A stretch of 64,000 bases of DNA, taken from the NCBI RefSeq assembly GCF_035594125.1, contig NC_087155.1, positions 2,157,431-2,221,430 of the forward strand. The letters run 5' to 3'. The position numbers and the translations under genes are program-made. The stretch's first letter is position 1. Each line of letters starts with the position of its first letter. Positions 42,646 through 55,053 of this stretch are shown piece by piece. The notes beneath the pieces are model-generated. The model was not told the DNA's origin and ran no database searches. It saw only the letters and a list, made by a program, of their open reading frames with translations. Source of the stretch: Scylla paramamosain (taxonomy: Eukaryota; Arthropoda; Malacostraca; Decapoda; Portunidae).

Positions 42646-43631
42646 AGCTGTGAACTGAATCAGCTCATGATCACTTTTTCCTATTGGGTTTATGTATTTA
42701 AGGTCTTCTACTATTTCTTGTTTCTAGGTGGAAATTAGATTGGGCCTTGAAGGTGCTTCATTTCATCTAAATCTTGTGTCATCTGTAACCCATTGTGTCA
42801 GGACATTTTCAATAGCCAGGTCTAGTAGCTTGTTCCCCCCATGATGGCTCACTGCCTTCCGTGGTCCAATTCTCCTAAGATATCTCTTTACAGTTAAAGT
42901 CCCCCATCAGGACTATATCGTCATTTTCCTCAAATAACTCCTTGTGTCCTTGTGTCCTCAAGCATTTTGTTATATTCATCCTCTCTCCAAGAGTTGGAAT
43001 AGGGGGGAACATAAGTCACCACAATGTTACAGTATCTTACAATATTCTGTCTTAAGTTTATTTTCAATACTTCTGCCTCCTCCACCCCATATGTGACAGA
43101 TTCCACTAATAAATCCTTCCTAATTAGAAGCATCACACCTCCTCCCTGTTTATTTTTTCTATTTCTCATCCAGAGGTTGTATTTTCCTTCACCAATATTT
43201 AATATATCCCTTCACTTGCCAATTTAATTTCAACAATTCCCATGATGTCCGGTTTCTCCTCTTTTAATTTCTTCGATCTCTCCAGTTAGCTCTTTTTCTT
43301 CTTGTAATGTCCCCACTAATTTTTCCACACATGTCTTTTCCTTCTTTTCTCTTTCAGTCCACTGAGGTGTATACTCTTCCTTCAGACCGAATACCACGAC
43401 AGTTTTTTCTTATCCTCAGTTTCTCTCACCAAGTTTTCTTTGTTTTATAACTTGAACAACTTTTTCTGTTAGCTTTTTTGTTGTTTGCCTTTGTTTGTTC
43501 CTCCACAATTTTCCTAAAATCTATCTTTTCTTTCTCTTGTTCTTTCTTCCAATTTTCCTGTTTTACGTTTAACTCTTCCACTTTGCCTTCATATTCTATT
43601 GCTTTCTTTTCATATAAGGTTTGTTTTTTAT

Positions 43632-46600
43632 GTAGACACCTGCCGAAACGATAATTACTCCCAGTGAGATCTAAAGCACTGTTCAGGGGGTGCTGTGAAC
43701 TTATCATTAAACCCAGCTGTGACCTCACTGAATGTTTCCCTTTGTGTCTCACAACACAAGGGGCAGTCACAGCCTGCCCTCTAAAGACAACTCTCTTCCT
43801 CCACACAAAACTACAAGCACCTAATAACACACACACCCTTCACTCTAAAATTTTTAAAATTATCATGGCAACTCTTACACCAGCCTCGGAGTCCCCATCT
43901 GGGGAGGGGACCATAAATGTCCCCAGGTCGGACTGCCTTTCTGTCGACGACCCTAAGTGTCTTGACACCCCCCTCAACTTTTTCTTCATTAACTTCTGCA
44001 ACATTCGTGGTCTAAGATCTAATTTTCAATCTGTAGAACACCACCTCTCCTCTTCTAAACCTCATCTTCTTTTCCTCACTGAAACTCAGGTGTCTGAGGC
44101 AACTGACAGTAGCCCCTTTTCTGTTTCCTCCTACTTTCTCTATCCTCATTTTCGATCCAAAGCTGGATGCTGCGTTTATGTGCGCAATGACTTAACTAGC
44201 TCTCGTGCCCACGCTCTTGAATCTTCCGAGTTTCCAACCATCTGGCTACGACTACAGAGTCACTCTCATACTAAATTTATCTGTGCTGTATACCTCTCTC
44301 CTAACTCCTCTGACTATAAGAAATTCTTTGACTACTTAACTTCCAAAGTGGAGCACATTCTGACCCTCTTCCCTTTTGCAGAGATCTCCATTCTTGGAGA
44401 TTTCAATGTTCACCACCAGCTTTGGCTTTCCTCTCCTTTCACTGACCATCCTGGTGAACTAGCCTACAACTTTGCTATCCTCCATGACCTAGAGCAATTG
44501 GTGCAACACCCTACTCGCATTCCTGACCGTCTTGGAGATACGCACAACATTCTTGTCTTTTTCCTGACCTCTAATCCTTCTGCTTATGCTGTCACCCTTT
44601 CTTCTCCGTTGGGCTTCTCTGATCACAATCTCATATCTTTATCTTGTCCTATCACTCCAATCCCTCCTCAGGATCCCCCTAAGCGAAGGTGCCTTTGGCG
44701 TTTTGCCTCTGCCAGTTGGGGGGACCTGAGGAGGTATTTTGCTGATTTTCCTTGGAATGACTACTGCATCCAAGTCAGAGACCCGTCTTTGTGTGCTGAG
44801 CGCATAACAGAGGTGATAGTGTCTGGCATGGAGTCGTACATTCCTCACTCTTTTTCTCGTCCTAAATCTTCTAAACCGTGGTTTAACACAGCTTGTTCTC
44901 GTGCTATACATGATAGAGAGGTGGCCCACAAAAGGTACTTAAGCCTTCCATCACCAGAATCTCATGCACTTTATATTTCTGCCCGGAACCATGCCAAGTC
45001 TGTTCTCCAACTAGCCAAAAACTCCTTCATTAACAGAAAATGTCAAAACCTTTCAAGATCTAACTCCCTTCGTGATTTCTGGCATCTAGCCAAAAATATC
45101 TCCAATAACTTTGCTTCTTCTTCTTTCCCTCCTCTACTTCAACCAGATGGCACCACTGCTATCACATCTATTTCTAAAGCTGAACTCTTTGCTCAAACCT
45201 TTGCTAAAAACTCTACCTTGGACGATTCTGGGCTTGTTCCTCCCTCTCCTCCACCCTCTGACTACTTCATGGCACGTATTAAAATTCTTTGCAATGATGT
45301 TTTCCATGCCCTCGCTGGCCTAAACCCTTAGAAGGCTTATGGACCTGATGGGGTCCCTCCTATTGTTCTCCGAAACTGTGCCTCCGTGCTTGCACCTTGC
45401 CTAGTCAAACTCTTTCAGCTTTGTCTGTCAACATCTACCTTTCCTTCTTGCTGGAAGTTTGCCTACATTCAACCTGTTCCTAAAAAGGGTGACCGTTCTA
45501 ATCCCTCAAACTACCGTCCTATTGCTTTAATTTCCTGCCTATCTAAAGTTTTTGAGTCTATCCTCAACAGGAAGATTCTTAAACATCTGTCACTTCACAA
45601 CCTTCTATCTGATCGCCAGTATGGGTTCCGTCAAGGCCGCTCTGCTGGTGATCTTCTGGCTTTCCTTACTGAGTCTTGGTCATCCTCTTTTAGAGATTTT
45701 GGTGAAACTTTTGCTGTTGCCTTGGACATATCAAAAGCTTTTGATAGAGTCTGGCACAAAGCTTTGATTTCCAAGCTACCCTCCTACGGTTTCTATCCTT
45801 CTCTCTGTAACTTCATCTCAAGTTTCCTTTCTGATAGTTGTCTGGAAGGTTGTGTCGAGTTGATAGATGGAGGAATTGAGTTTTTGAGGCATTGAACAAT
45901 ACCAAGTTTGCTGCTGTGGTAGACGGTCAGTGTTATTCTCCTAAATCTATTAACAGTGGTGTTCCTCAGGGTTCTGTCCTGTCACCAACTCTCTTCTTAT
46001 TATTCATTAATGATCTTCTAAACCAAACTTCTTGTCCTATCCACTCCTACGCTGATGATACCACCCTGCACTTTTCCACGTCTTTTCATAGACGTCCAAC
46101 CCTTCAGGAGGTAAATATAGCACGCAGGGAAGCCACAGAACGCCTGACTTCTGATCTTTCTAAAATTTCTGATTGGGACATAGCAAACTTGGTATTGTTC
46201 AATGCCTCAAAAACTCAATTCCTCCATCTATCAACTCGACACATCCTTCCAGACAACTATCCCCTCTTCTTCAATGACACTCAACTGTCCCCCTCTTCTA
46301 CACTGAACATCCTCGGTCTGTCCTTTACTTATAATCTGAACTGGAAACTTCACATCTCATCTCTACCTAAAACAGCTTCTATGAAGTTAGGTGTTCTGAG
46401 ACATCTCCGCCAGTTTTTCTCACCCCCCCCCAGCTGCTAACTCTCTACAAGGGCCTTATCCATCCATGTATGGAGTATGCTTCACATGTCTGGAGGGGTT
46501 CCACTCATACTGCTCTTCTAGACAGGGTGGAATCAAAAGCTTTTTGTCTCATTAACTCCTCTCCTCTAACTGACTGTCTTCAGCCTCTCTCTTACCGCCG

Positions 46601-46996
46601 CAATGTTGCATATCTAGCTGTCTTCTACCGCTATTTTCATGCTAACTGCTCTTCTGATCTTGTTAACTGCATGCCTCCCCTCCTTCCGCAGCCTCGCTGC
46701 ACAAGACTTTCTTCTTTCTCTCACCCCTATTCTGTCCACCTCTCTAATGCAAGAGTTAACCAGTATTCTCAATCATTCATCTCTTTCTCTGGTAAACTCT
46801 GGAACTCCCTGCCTGCTTCTGTATTTCCACCTTCCTATGACTTGAATTCCTTCAAGAGGGAGGTTTCAAGACACTTATCCACCAATTTTTGACCACTGCC
46901 TTAACCCTTTTACGGGACTGGCATTTCAGTGGGCATTTTTTTTTTATTGATTTTTGTTGCCCTTGGCCAGTGTCCTTCTTATATAAAAAAAAAAAA
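43632..46996 (+). mobile_element. Type 1 non-LTR retrotransposon, near full length, with an internal inverted self-copy
   Basis: The 5' end is slightly short (starts TAGACACCTGCCGAAACG); the 3' end is GCCAGTGTCCTTCTTATAT followed by a 14-A run. An endonuclease-RT polyprotein is nearly open. It has one TAG near 45331, an 80-bp inverted insertion at 45833-45912 and a frameshift at 46430 in a C run. It is inserted in the ORF1 of the type 2 element, on the opposite strand. Confidence 0.93.
43865..46892 (+). pseudogene. Endonuclease-RT polyprotein of type 1 retroelement
   Basis: From the ATG at 43865 ([16 protein letters not shown]): endonuclease motifs [57 protein letters not shown] and [12 protein letters not shown]. 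After a basic region comes the [10 protein letters not shown], a stop at 45329-45331, KAYGPDGVPPIVLRNCASVL, NYRPIALISCLSKVFESILN, YGFRQGRSAGDLLAFLTESW and ALDISKAFDRVWHKALISKL. The inverted insertion follows after FISSFLSD. The frame recovers at AAVVDG, SGVPQGSVLSPTLFLLFIND and the catalytic SYADDTTLHFST. After 46440 the frame changes to VEYASHVWRG and ends RHLSTNF at 46892. All catalytic residues are present, but no single frame spans the protein. Confidence 0.9.
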
Positions 46997-47440
46997 AATA
47001 TGCACCTCTCCACACCCCCTTCTCGGTGATCAAAGTTTCAACCATCTTCTCCATCTTGTCAAATCTATCCTTCATATCCTTCATTTCAGTTTCCAGTGTG
47101 ATAATTCTCCTTCTCATCATTGCTTTCCTGACCCTTCAGTCCTCTTCCCCAAATCCCGAGGTCTCTCTGTCTAGCCTTCGAGACGGTCCCCATTGGCATA
47201 AACAACATAGTGGGGACTGAAGTAGACCCCTCTTCACCGCTCATTATAACAATTTAACTGCTTTGGAGACGGAACAGCAACGAGTAGAACCAGTGTGAAC
47301 TCTCATACTCTGTATTTCCACTAGGGCAACTCTCAGTGTGGTAGATGGCTGGATTTTTAGTGTGTGTGTGTGTGTGTGTGTTTAGTAAACTTTCAGGCCT
47401 TTTTGGTTCCCATGAAAGGACTCAAAGATACACCAATAAT

Positions 47441-47554
<114 letters not shown>

Positions 47555-47572
47555 ACTTCTCTTCTCTTGCAG

Positions 47573-47811
47573 GGTGCACCCACCAGTGACCTGGGCCACA
47601 AGAGTGATCCCTCGCAGGTCACGGCAAGTCTCTTGGGAGGTCCGCCATGTGCCATCGTCATGGGCACCACAACAGTTCCCAACAGGAATGGCACTGCCAT
47701 CTTCACCAACCTGTCTGTCAGCAAGCCCAGGGAAGGCTACAACCTCACTTTCACCATCACCTACCCCAGCTATGCTCCAGCCCTCACCACCACCCTGGAG
47801 GGGACCTTCAG
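47573..47811 (+). CDS. PKHD1L1: Fibrocystin-L-like gene, exon 6
   Basis: 239 bp, entry phase 0 after TTGCAG, exit phase 2 at CAG/GTAGGT. It encodes GAPTSDLGHKSDPSQVTASL, LGGPPCAIVMGTTTVP, NGTAIFTNLSVSKPREGYNL and TFTITYPSYA, with three N-glycosylation sites. It is an Ig/Big-like beta-sandwich pattern corresponding to the last extracellular domain of fibrocystin-L (GNTT, ...NYTDL...G.N.). The split codon with exon 7 gives LEGTFS, as in the TFSLL end of the vertebrate domain. Confidence 0.88.
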
Positions 47812-47825
47812 GTAGGTGCAGGTCT

Positions 47826-48400
47826 TTATTTATGTAAGAGGGGGACTGGTCAAGGGCAACAAAAAGTTTAAAAAAGCCCAATGAGAGTGCCAGTCCCTAA
47901 AGAGAGGTCAAAAAGAACCATCCAAAGCTGGAGCACAAGTGTCTGGTGTAAGAACAGAAGAATAAGAAAATAAGTGAAGCTGTAAGAAGCCATCAGGCCT
48001 ACACATGGCAGTCCCTGTACAAAGCATGCTTACCTATTTCCACCTATCAACATCATTCATAAATTTGTGTAATCCTCTTTTAAAGGTCACTAAATAATCA
48101 GCTTCATTACTGAGTCCATTCCATTCATCCACCACTCTATTTAAAAACCAATTCCTTCCTATCTCTTTTAAATTTAACTTAATCAGGGTACATTAATGGT
48201 GTCTCTAGGGATTAGACCTTGACAGGATACTGAGGGAAATGCAAGTCTGACATACCAAAAAGGAGAGAAAAGGATCTCAGTATTTACCAAGATACAATTA
48301 CTATTGGAGTCACATAAGTGATCTAATAGTTGGTCTTCTTTTGGTCTCCCCTCAGTGCATAAGTGATGTAATAGTTGGTCTTCTTTTGGCCTCCCCTCAG
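47826..48400. other. Intron containing two antisense retroelement 3' ends
   Basis: 47826-47935 is the minus-strand 3' end of a type 1 element (reverse of the GCCCTTG..CAGT..CCC tail). 47944-48180 is a minus-strand copy of another repeat whose end reads AGAAGCCATCAGGCCTACAC on the plus strand; the same repeat lies in plus orientation at about 58190-58405. Confidence 0.75.
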
Positions 48401-48530
48401 CTTGACACAGATGAGTGCAGCAATGGTCCTGCAGCAGCCCAGCATAGTGCAGGCTGGACAACCCACCACCATCACTGTTCACTTTGTTGACAAGGACTCT
48501 GGCTTGGTGCTTAATGGCCTGGCTTTCAAG
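48401..48530 (+). CDS. Fibrocystin-L-like gene, exon 7 (module exon A)
   Basis: 130 bp, entry phase 2 after CCCTCAG, exit phase 0 at AAG/GTGAGG. It encodes LTQMSAAMVLQQPSIVQAGQ and VHFVDKDSGLVLNGLAFK. The 'P..VQAGQP....V...D..G....G' pattern is that of a bacterial-Ig/macroglobulin-like beta domain and recurs in exon A' at 55789. It joins exon 6 through a split serine codon. Its 3' half and donor have been tandemly copied into the following intron. Confidence 0.85.
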
Positions 48531-49065
48531 GTGAGGAGACAGACAGGCATGATTGACTTAAATGTTGCATATAAAGAGTAATAAAATAATATAATCTTTG
48601 TTAACATGATGTGAGGAAGTGAGGAGACAGACAGGAATGATTTTTTTTTTTTTTTTTTTTTTATAGAGTAATAAAACAATATAATTTATGTTATTGTTCA
48701 GTTTGTTGACAAAGATTCTGGATTGTAGTTTGATGGCAAGGCATTGAAGGTGAGGAGATGACAAAATCAAGTTAAATTTTTTGGGATAGCGTAATGAAAC
48801 AATATTAATTCTGTTATCAAGAGGCATTCAGTTTGTTGACAAGGACTCTGGCCCAGTGCTTGGATGGCAAGACTTTAAAGGTGTGGTAGACAGGAATAAT
48901 CGATTCAAGTTTATTTTTTGCATACATGCATGAAGTAATAAAGCAATATTATTTCTATTATCATGATACATTCATTCAGCTTGTTTACAAAAATTCTGGC
49001 TTAATGTTTGATGGTGAGGCTTTCAAGGTGAGGAGATGGACAGAAATTACTAAGTTAATTAAGGG
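48531..49065 (+). repeat. Tandem repeat built from the 3' half of exon A and its donor
   Basis: The exon stretch TTGTTGACAAGGACTCTGG and the following GTGAGGAGACAGACAGGAAT intron start recur at about 48703, 48833 and 48981, with a partial unit at about 48612. Spacings are 130-148 bp. Each contains a decayed TTCAAGGTGAGGAGA-like donor. The copies contain stops, so they are not exons. Confidence 0.9.
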
Positions 49066-49771
49066 ACTGTAATTAACTTTTTTGAATGAAAATGTGTGCA
49101 AAAAGCAACATTGGTCTGTGCACACTGAAAAATCATCCAGCACTTTGGCAACAATCTGCCAAAGTTTGAGCGGTGTGTCTGAGACATAGCTTGTTTACAC
49201 TCAGGCTTTAGATTACACCTTGTGGTACTCCTTATGTTTTGCTGTTTTTCATATACTGTATCTGTTTTTTTGTGTGTGCATGATTTTTGGAGACTTTTTC
49301 AGATGTGTGGCATGTTATCCCTAAGTGGTGGGAGGGGAGGGAGTGGGACAGTAATTACTGGATAATGAGTTGGCCTAAGGTGAGGCCAGGGCATGTATGT
49401 ACTGCCACGCTGGTGCCAGACCATCCACATGACTCATAAAATTTATGAGAGGAATTGTGTTACTATCTTCTGTGAAGACCATAACCATAGCAGAGTCTTG
49501 TAAGTACAGTCACTAGGGTGTTGTAGGGAGGTCCACAACACTGTTCCTTCCCACCAGAGACCAGTGGGCCTAAGAGTGTGAGTGATGTGTGTGTGAGTGA
49601 GTGTTGCTTTGTCTGGGATTGGTGGCCTGGTGTATAGATAAGTAGATAGATGAAGGGAGTAAAATTATACCTTCTCTGTTATCCTTCCATAAGAAAGCAC
49701 AGAAGTTGAGAGGAATTGCATCTGTACTGTATTTTCTTTCCTGAGCCTCTTCTCTCTCCTCCTCAGGGCAG
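49066..49771 (+). other. Intron sequence with a second SINE-like copy
   Basis: The SINE-like repeat of 39700-39862 recurs at about 49510-49652, ending GTGTATAGATAAGTAGATAG. The remainder is unrecognised. Confidence 0.6.
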
Positions 49772-49830
49772 ACATTTGTGGGCAAACTGCTGGCAAAGAC
49801 TGCTGAGGGACACTTTGAGGTTATCCAGAG
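49772..49830 (+). CDS. Module exon B of the fibrocystin-L-like gene
   Basis: 59 bp from acceptor CAGGGCAG (49771) to donor GTATGC. Entry phase 0 fits exon A and exit phase 2 fits exon C. It encodes TFVGKLLAKTAEGHFEVIQ. An alternative acceptor five bases upstream would break the frame. Short, so moderate confidence; the phase match on both sides is the main support. Confidence 0.65.
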
Positions 49831-49873
49831 GTATGCCAAGTAAGAAACAGAAGAGAATGTTACAAGGAGGAGG

Positions 49874-52800
49874 CAGCAGGCACCTGCCAAAATGATAATT
49901 ACTCCCAGTGAGGTCTAAAGCACTGGATGATGGGGTGCTGTGAACTTATCATTAAACGCAGCTGTGACCTCACTGAATGTTTCCCTTTGTGTCTCACAAG
50001 AAAAGGGGACAGTCACAGCCTGCTCTCTAAAGACAACTCTCTTCCTTCACACAAAACTACAAACATCTAATTACACACACACCCTTCACTCAATTATCAT
50101 GGAGACTCCTACACCAGCCTCATAGAGTCACCATCGGGGAAGGGGACAACAAATGTCCCCAGGTCAGACTGCTCTTCTGGTATCGACCCTAAGTGTCTTG
50201 ACACCGCTCAACTTTTTCTTCATTAACTCCTGCAACATTTGCAGTCTTGGATCTAATTTTCAGTCTGTAAAAACACCATCTCTCCTCTACTAAACCTCAT
50301 TTTCTTTTCCTCACTGAAACTCAGGTGTCTAAGGCAACTGACATTAGCCCCATTTTTGTTCTCTCCTACTTTCTCTATCCTCATTTTCAATCCAAAGCTG
50401 GATGTTGCATTTATGTGCGCAACAACTTAACCTGCTCTCTTGCCCATGCTCTTGAATCTTCCGAGTTTTCCACCATCTGGCTACGATTACAGTCACTCTC
50501 AAACTAAATGTATCTGTGCTGTATACCTCTCACCTAACTCCTCTGACTTTAAAAAATTCTTTGACTTCTTAACTTCCAAAGTGGAGCACATTCTGACCCT
50601 CTTCCCTTTTGCAGAGGTCTCCATTCTTGGAGACTTCAATGTTCACCATCAGCTTTGGCTTTCCTCTCCCTTCACTGACCATCCTGGTGAACTAGCCTTC
50701 AACTTTGCTATCCTCCACAACCTAGAGCAATCGGTGCAACACCCTACTTGTATTCCTGACCATCTTGGAGATATGCCCAACATTATTAACCTTTTCATAA
50801 CCTCTAATCCTTCTGCTTATGCTGTCACCCTCTCTTCTCTGTTGGGCTCATCCAGTCACAATCTCATATCTTTATCTTGTCCTATCACTCCATTCCTTCC
50901 TCAGCATCCCCATAAGCAGAATTGCCTCTAGGATTTTGCCTCTGCTAGCTGCAGGGACCCAAGGAGGTATTTTGCTGATTTTCCTTGGAATGACTACTGC
51001 TTCCATGTCAGAGACCTGTCTGTGTGCAGAGTACATAACAGAGGTAGTAGAGTCTGACATGGAGGTGTACATTCCTCACTCTTTACCTTCCAAATCTTGG
51101 TTTAACACAGCTTGTTCTCATGCTATACATGATAGAGAGGTGGCCTACAAAAGGTACTTAAGTCTTCCATCACCAGAATATCATGGGCTTTATATTTCTG
51201 TCTGGAACCATGCCAAGTCTGTTCTCCAACTAGCCAAAAACTCCTTCATTAACGGAAAGTGTCAAAATCTTTCAAGATCTAACTCCCCTTGTAACTTCTG
51301 GCACCAAGCCAAAAACATCTCCAATAACTTTGCTTCTCCTTTTCCTCCTTTATATCAACCGGATGGTACCACTGCTATCACATCTATCTCTAACCTAAAC
51401 CTGAACTCTTCGCTCAAACCTTTGCTAAAAACTCTACCTTGGACAATTCAGGGCTTGTTCCTCCCTCGCCTCCACCCTCTGACTACTTCATGCTACCTAT
51501 TAAAATTCTTCACAGTCATGTTTTCATGCCCTCCCTGGCCTAAACCCTCAGAAGGCTTATGGACCTGATGGGGTGCCTCATATTGTTCTCCGAAACTGTG
51601 CCTCTGTGCTTGCACCTTGCCTAGTCAAACTCTTTCAACTCTGTCAGCATCTACCATTCCTTCTTGCTGGAAGTTTGCCTACATTCAGCCTGTTCCTAAA
51701 AAGGGTGACTTCAAATCCCTCAAACTGCCATCCTATTGTTTTAATTTCCTGCCTATCTAAAGTTTTTTAATCAATCATCAACAGGAAGATTCTTAAACAT
51801 CTTTCACTTCACAACCTTCTATCTGATCGATAGTATGGGTTCCATCAAGGCCACTCTACTGGTGATCTTTTGGCTTTCTTTACTGAGTCTTAGTCATCCT
51901 CTTATAAAGATTTTGGTGAGACTTTTGCTGTTGCTTTGGACATATTAAAAGTTTTTGATAGAGTTTGGCACAAAGCTTTGATTTCCAAACTACTCTTCTG
52001 CGCCTTCTATCCTTTTCTCTGTAACTTCATCTTAAGTTTCCATTCTGACCATTCTATTGCTGCTGTGGTAGACGATCACTATTCTTCCTTTAAATCTATT
52101 AACTGTGGTGTTCCTCAGGGTTCTGTCCTATCACCCACTCTCTTCTTATTATTCTCCAGTGACCTAAACCAAACTTCTTGTCTTATCCACTCCTACACTG
52201 ATGATACCACCCTGCACTTTTCTACGTCTTTTGTAGAAGTCCAACCCTTCAGGAAGTAAAGAGTTCATGCAGGGAAGCCACAGAAAACCTGACTTCTGAT
52301 CTCTCTAAAATTTCTGATTGGGGCAGAGCAAACTTAGTATTATTCAATGCCTCAAAAACTCAATTCCTCCACTTATCAACTTGACACAACCTTCCAGATA
52401 ACTATCCCATCTTCAGTGACACTTAACTGTCCCCCTTTCTACACTGAACATCCTTGGTCTGTCCTTTTCTTATAATCTAAACTGGAAACTTCACATCACA
52501 TCCCTAGCTAAAACAGCTCTTATGAAATTAGATTCTGAGACATCTTCACCAGTTTTTCTCATCTCCCCCCCAACTGTTAACTCTGTACAGGGGCCTTATC
52601 TGTCCATGTATGCTTCACATGTCTGGGGGGGTTCCACTTGTACTGCTCATCTAGACATTATGGAATCAAAAGCTTTTTGTCTCATCAGCTCCTCTCCTCT
52701 AACTGACTGTCTTCAGCCGGTTTCTCATCACTGCAATGTTGCATCTCTTGTTATCATCTACCGTTGTTTTCATGCTAACTGCTCTTCTAATCTTGCTAAC

Positions 52801-53150
52801 AGCATGCCTCCCCTCCTCTGATGGCCTCGCTGCACAAGACTTTCTTCTTTCTTTCACCCCCTATTATGTTCACCTCTCTAATGCAAGAGTTAACCAGTAT
52901 TCTCAATCATTCATTCCTTTCTCTGGTAAACTCTGGAACTCCCTGCCTGCTTCTGTCTTTCCACCTTCCTATGACTTGAATTCCTTCAAGAGGGAGGTTT
53001 CAAGACACTTATCCTTCAATTTTTGACTGCTGCTTTGGACCCTTTTATGGGACTGGCATCTCAGTGGGTCTTTTTATTTTTTGGTGGGGGGAGGGGGAGG
53101 GTTGTTGCCCTTGGCCAGTGTCCCTCCTAATTGAAAAAATAAATAAATAA
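49874..53150 (+). mobile_element. Type 1 non-LTR retrotransposon, full length but decayed, filling the B-C intron
   Basis: Starts GGAGGAGGCAGCAGGCACC about 43 bp after the exon B donor and ends GCCAGTGTCCCTCCTAATTG plus an A-rich AAATAAATAAATAAA tail about 55 bp before the exon C acceptor. Endonuclease (50325-50931: [32 protein letters not shown]), RT pieces (51570-52259: ILKVFDRVWHKALISKL, GVPQGSVLSPTLFLLF, SYTDDTTLHF, where the usual YADD is YTDD) and the final block (52900-53026: GKLWNSLPASVFPPSYDLN). Many stops and frameshifts. Confidence 0.93.
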
Positions 53151-53206
53151 AAATATCACCACCCATATCTTCCCAACACAAATACTGACAACAGCCCCTG
53201 TGTCAG

Positions 53207-53320
53207 GCTGTATGTACCAGATGAGGCCGTGTCAATGCTCACCTTTGAGAACGTCATATTTGAGGCGCCAGACGTGAGACAGCAACTCATAGCCAAGGTT
53301 GCTGTCGTCTCCGCTAGCTG
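53207..53320 (+). CDS. Module exon C of the fibrocystin-L-like gene
   Basis: 114 bp, entry phase 2 after TGTCAG, donor GTACGT at 53321 (exit phase 2). It encodes LYVPDEAVSMLTFENVIFEA, then PDVRQQLIAKVAVVSAS. The same pattern (YLPKNNLSTIPVDVVISE, then QLAAQVSVVPAGW) is seen in C' at 56839. The apparent continuation to 53360 in frame is type 1 retroelement sequence, not exon. Exit phase 2 does not fit the entry phase 1 needed by exon D's homologous frame. Confidence 0.75.
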
Positions 53321-53344
53321 GTACGTGGAGTCCTCTCGAGTATT

Positions 53345-53690
<346 letters not shown>

Positions 53691-53921
53691 TGTATACTGA
53701 TGTACATACTTATGGAAGTTAGGATAAAATGTATTGCATGTTGATGTACTGTTTAAAAGCCCAATACCTCACACTACAGACTATTAAAGATGCAGAATCC
53801 TTGCTGAACCATCACTGGAACCATGAAAACACCCCTGAAAACACCATAACAACTGAAAGTATTGGAGGTAAGAGAGAGCAAAACATTTGGGAGTGCAGTT
53901 TATTATCTGTCTCCCATACAG

Positions 53922-54028
53922 GACTGGTGGTGTATCCCTCACATCTGGTCATCAAGGAGTACCCCATGGTCAAGTCCTTGCACACCGATCCGTTCTGATG
54001 GAAGCAGTTGGAGGGTGTGGAGGATGGG
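53922..54028 (+). CDS. Module exon D of the fibrocystin-L-like gene, frame broken
   Basis: Acceptor CATACAG at 53921. In the frame shared with D' it reads LVVYPSHLVIKEYPMVKSLH, matching LVVYPENLEIQENSVTKNMQ of D' at 57777. A TGA follows at about 53996, 30 bases before the likely donor GTGAGA at 54029. D' has no stop at this place. Either this copy is a decayed exon or there is a sequence indel. Confidence 0.6.
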
Positions 54029-54033
54029 GTGAG

Positions 54034-54562
<529 letters not shown>

Positions 54563-54590
54563 CTAATGATGTTATGGTGATGTGACACAG

Positions 54591-54720
54591 TTGGAGGATG
54601 GAGTGCTGAGTATGTTGCTGCAGTCAGTGGACATGCTGGCTGCTGGCTGACGGAGTGTACTGTGGCCCCGTTGATTTCACTCTCAGCAATGACTCCAAGA
54701 AGGGCATAACAGAGTACCAG
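54591..54720 (+). pseudogene. Module exon E of the fibrocystin-L-like gene, frameshifted
   Basis: Acceptor GACACAG at 54590, donor GTGTGT at 54721. The first part (frame 0) reads LEDGVLSMLLQSVDMLAAG and hits TGA at 54648. The second part, one base later, reads DGVYCGPVDFTLSNDSKKGI and ends TEYQ at the donor. The corresponding E' shows MGLDMSVKGM, a stop, then CPVTFAPVTSGSSKKGV, so the two halves belong together. A one- or four-base difference near 54645 would account for the break. Confidence 0.55.
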
Positions 54721-55053
54721 GTGTGTATTGTGAAGAGGTGAATTGAATGGCTGTATTTTTCATTCTTTCTTCTGTTGTAAAAGAATGTCAAAAGCAAGCT
54801 CGTTCATCGCTTTCTTGTCTTCCTGTAGTCATTTTCATTGCTTTTATATTCTTTCCACTAATTCTTCTCTCTTCCTCTACTTCCTACAGTCACTTTCATT
54901 TAAGTTTTCTATTCATTTCACTAATTCTTTTCACTCTCTATTTCTTATAGCCATTTTCACTATTTCTTATTCTCCTCTCTCCCTCCATGTCTCACAGCCA
55001 TTTTCATCGTCCTTTTCTAGTTCACTAATTCTTCTCACTTCCTCTGCTTCAAG

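Larger units (their letters stand above)
40437..47330 (-). mobile_element. Type 2 non-LTR retrotransposon with nested type 1, filling an intron
   Basis: On the minus strand: ORF1 coiled-coil start (about 47110-47000: ITLETEMKDMKDRFDKMEKM), interruption by a type 1 copy, the rest of the coiled coil (about 43620-43430: KVEELNVKQENWKKEQEKEK), endonuclease pieces (43169: VMLLIRKDLLVES, VVTYVPPYSNSW), RT (42645-41055) and the 3' tail with ACAACTAGGTAAATACAACT and (AC)n (40437-40510). It lies in the intron between fibrocystin-L-like exons 5 and 6, antisense to the gene. The 5' boundary near 47330 is approximate. Confidence 0.9.
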
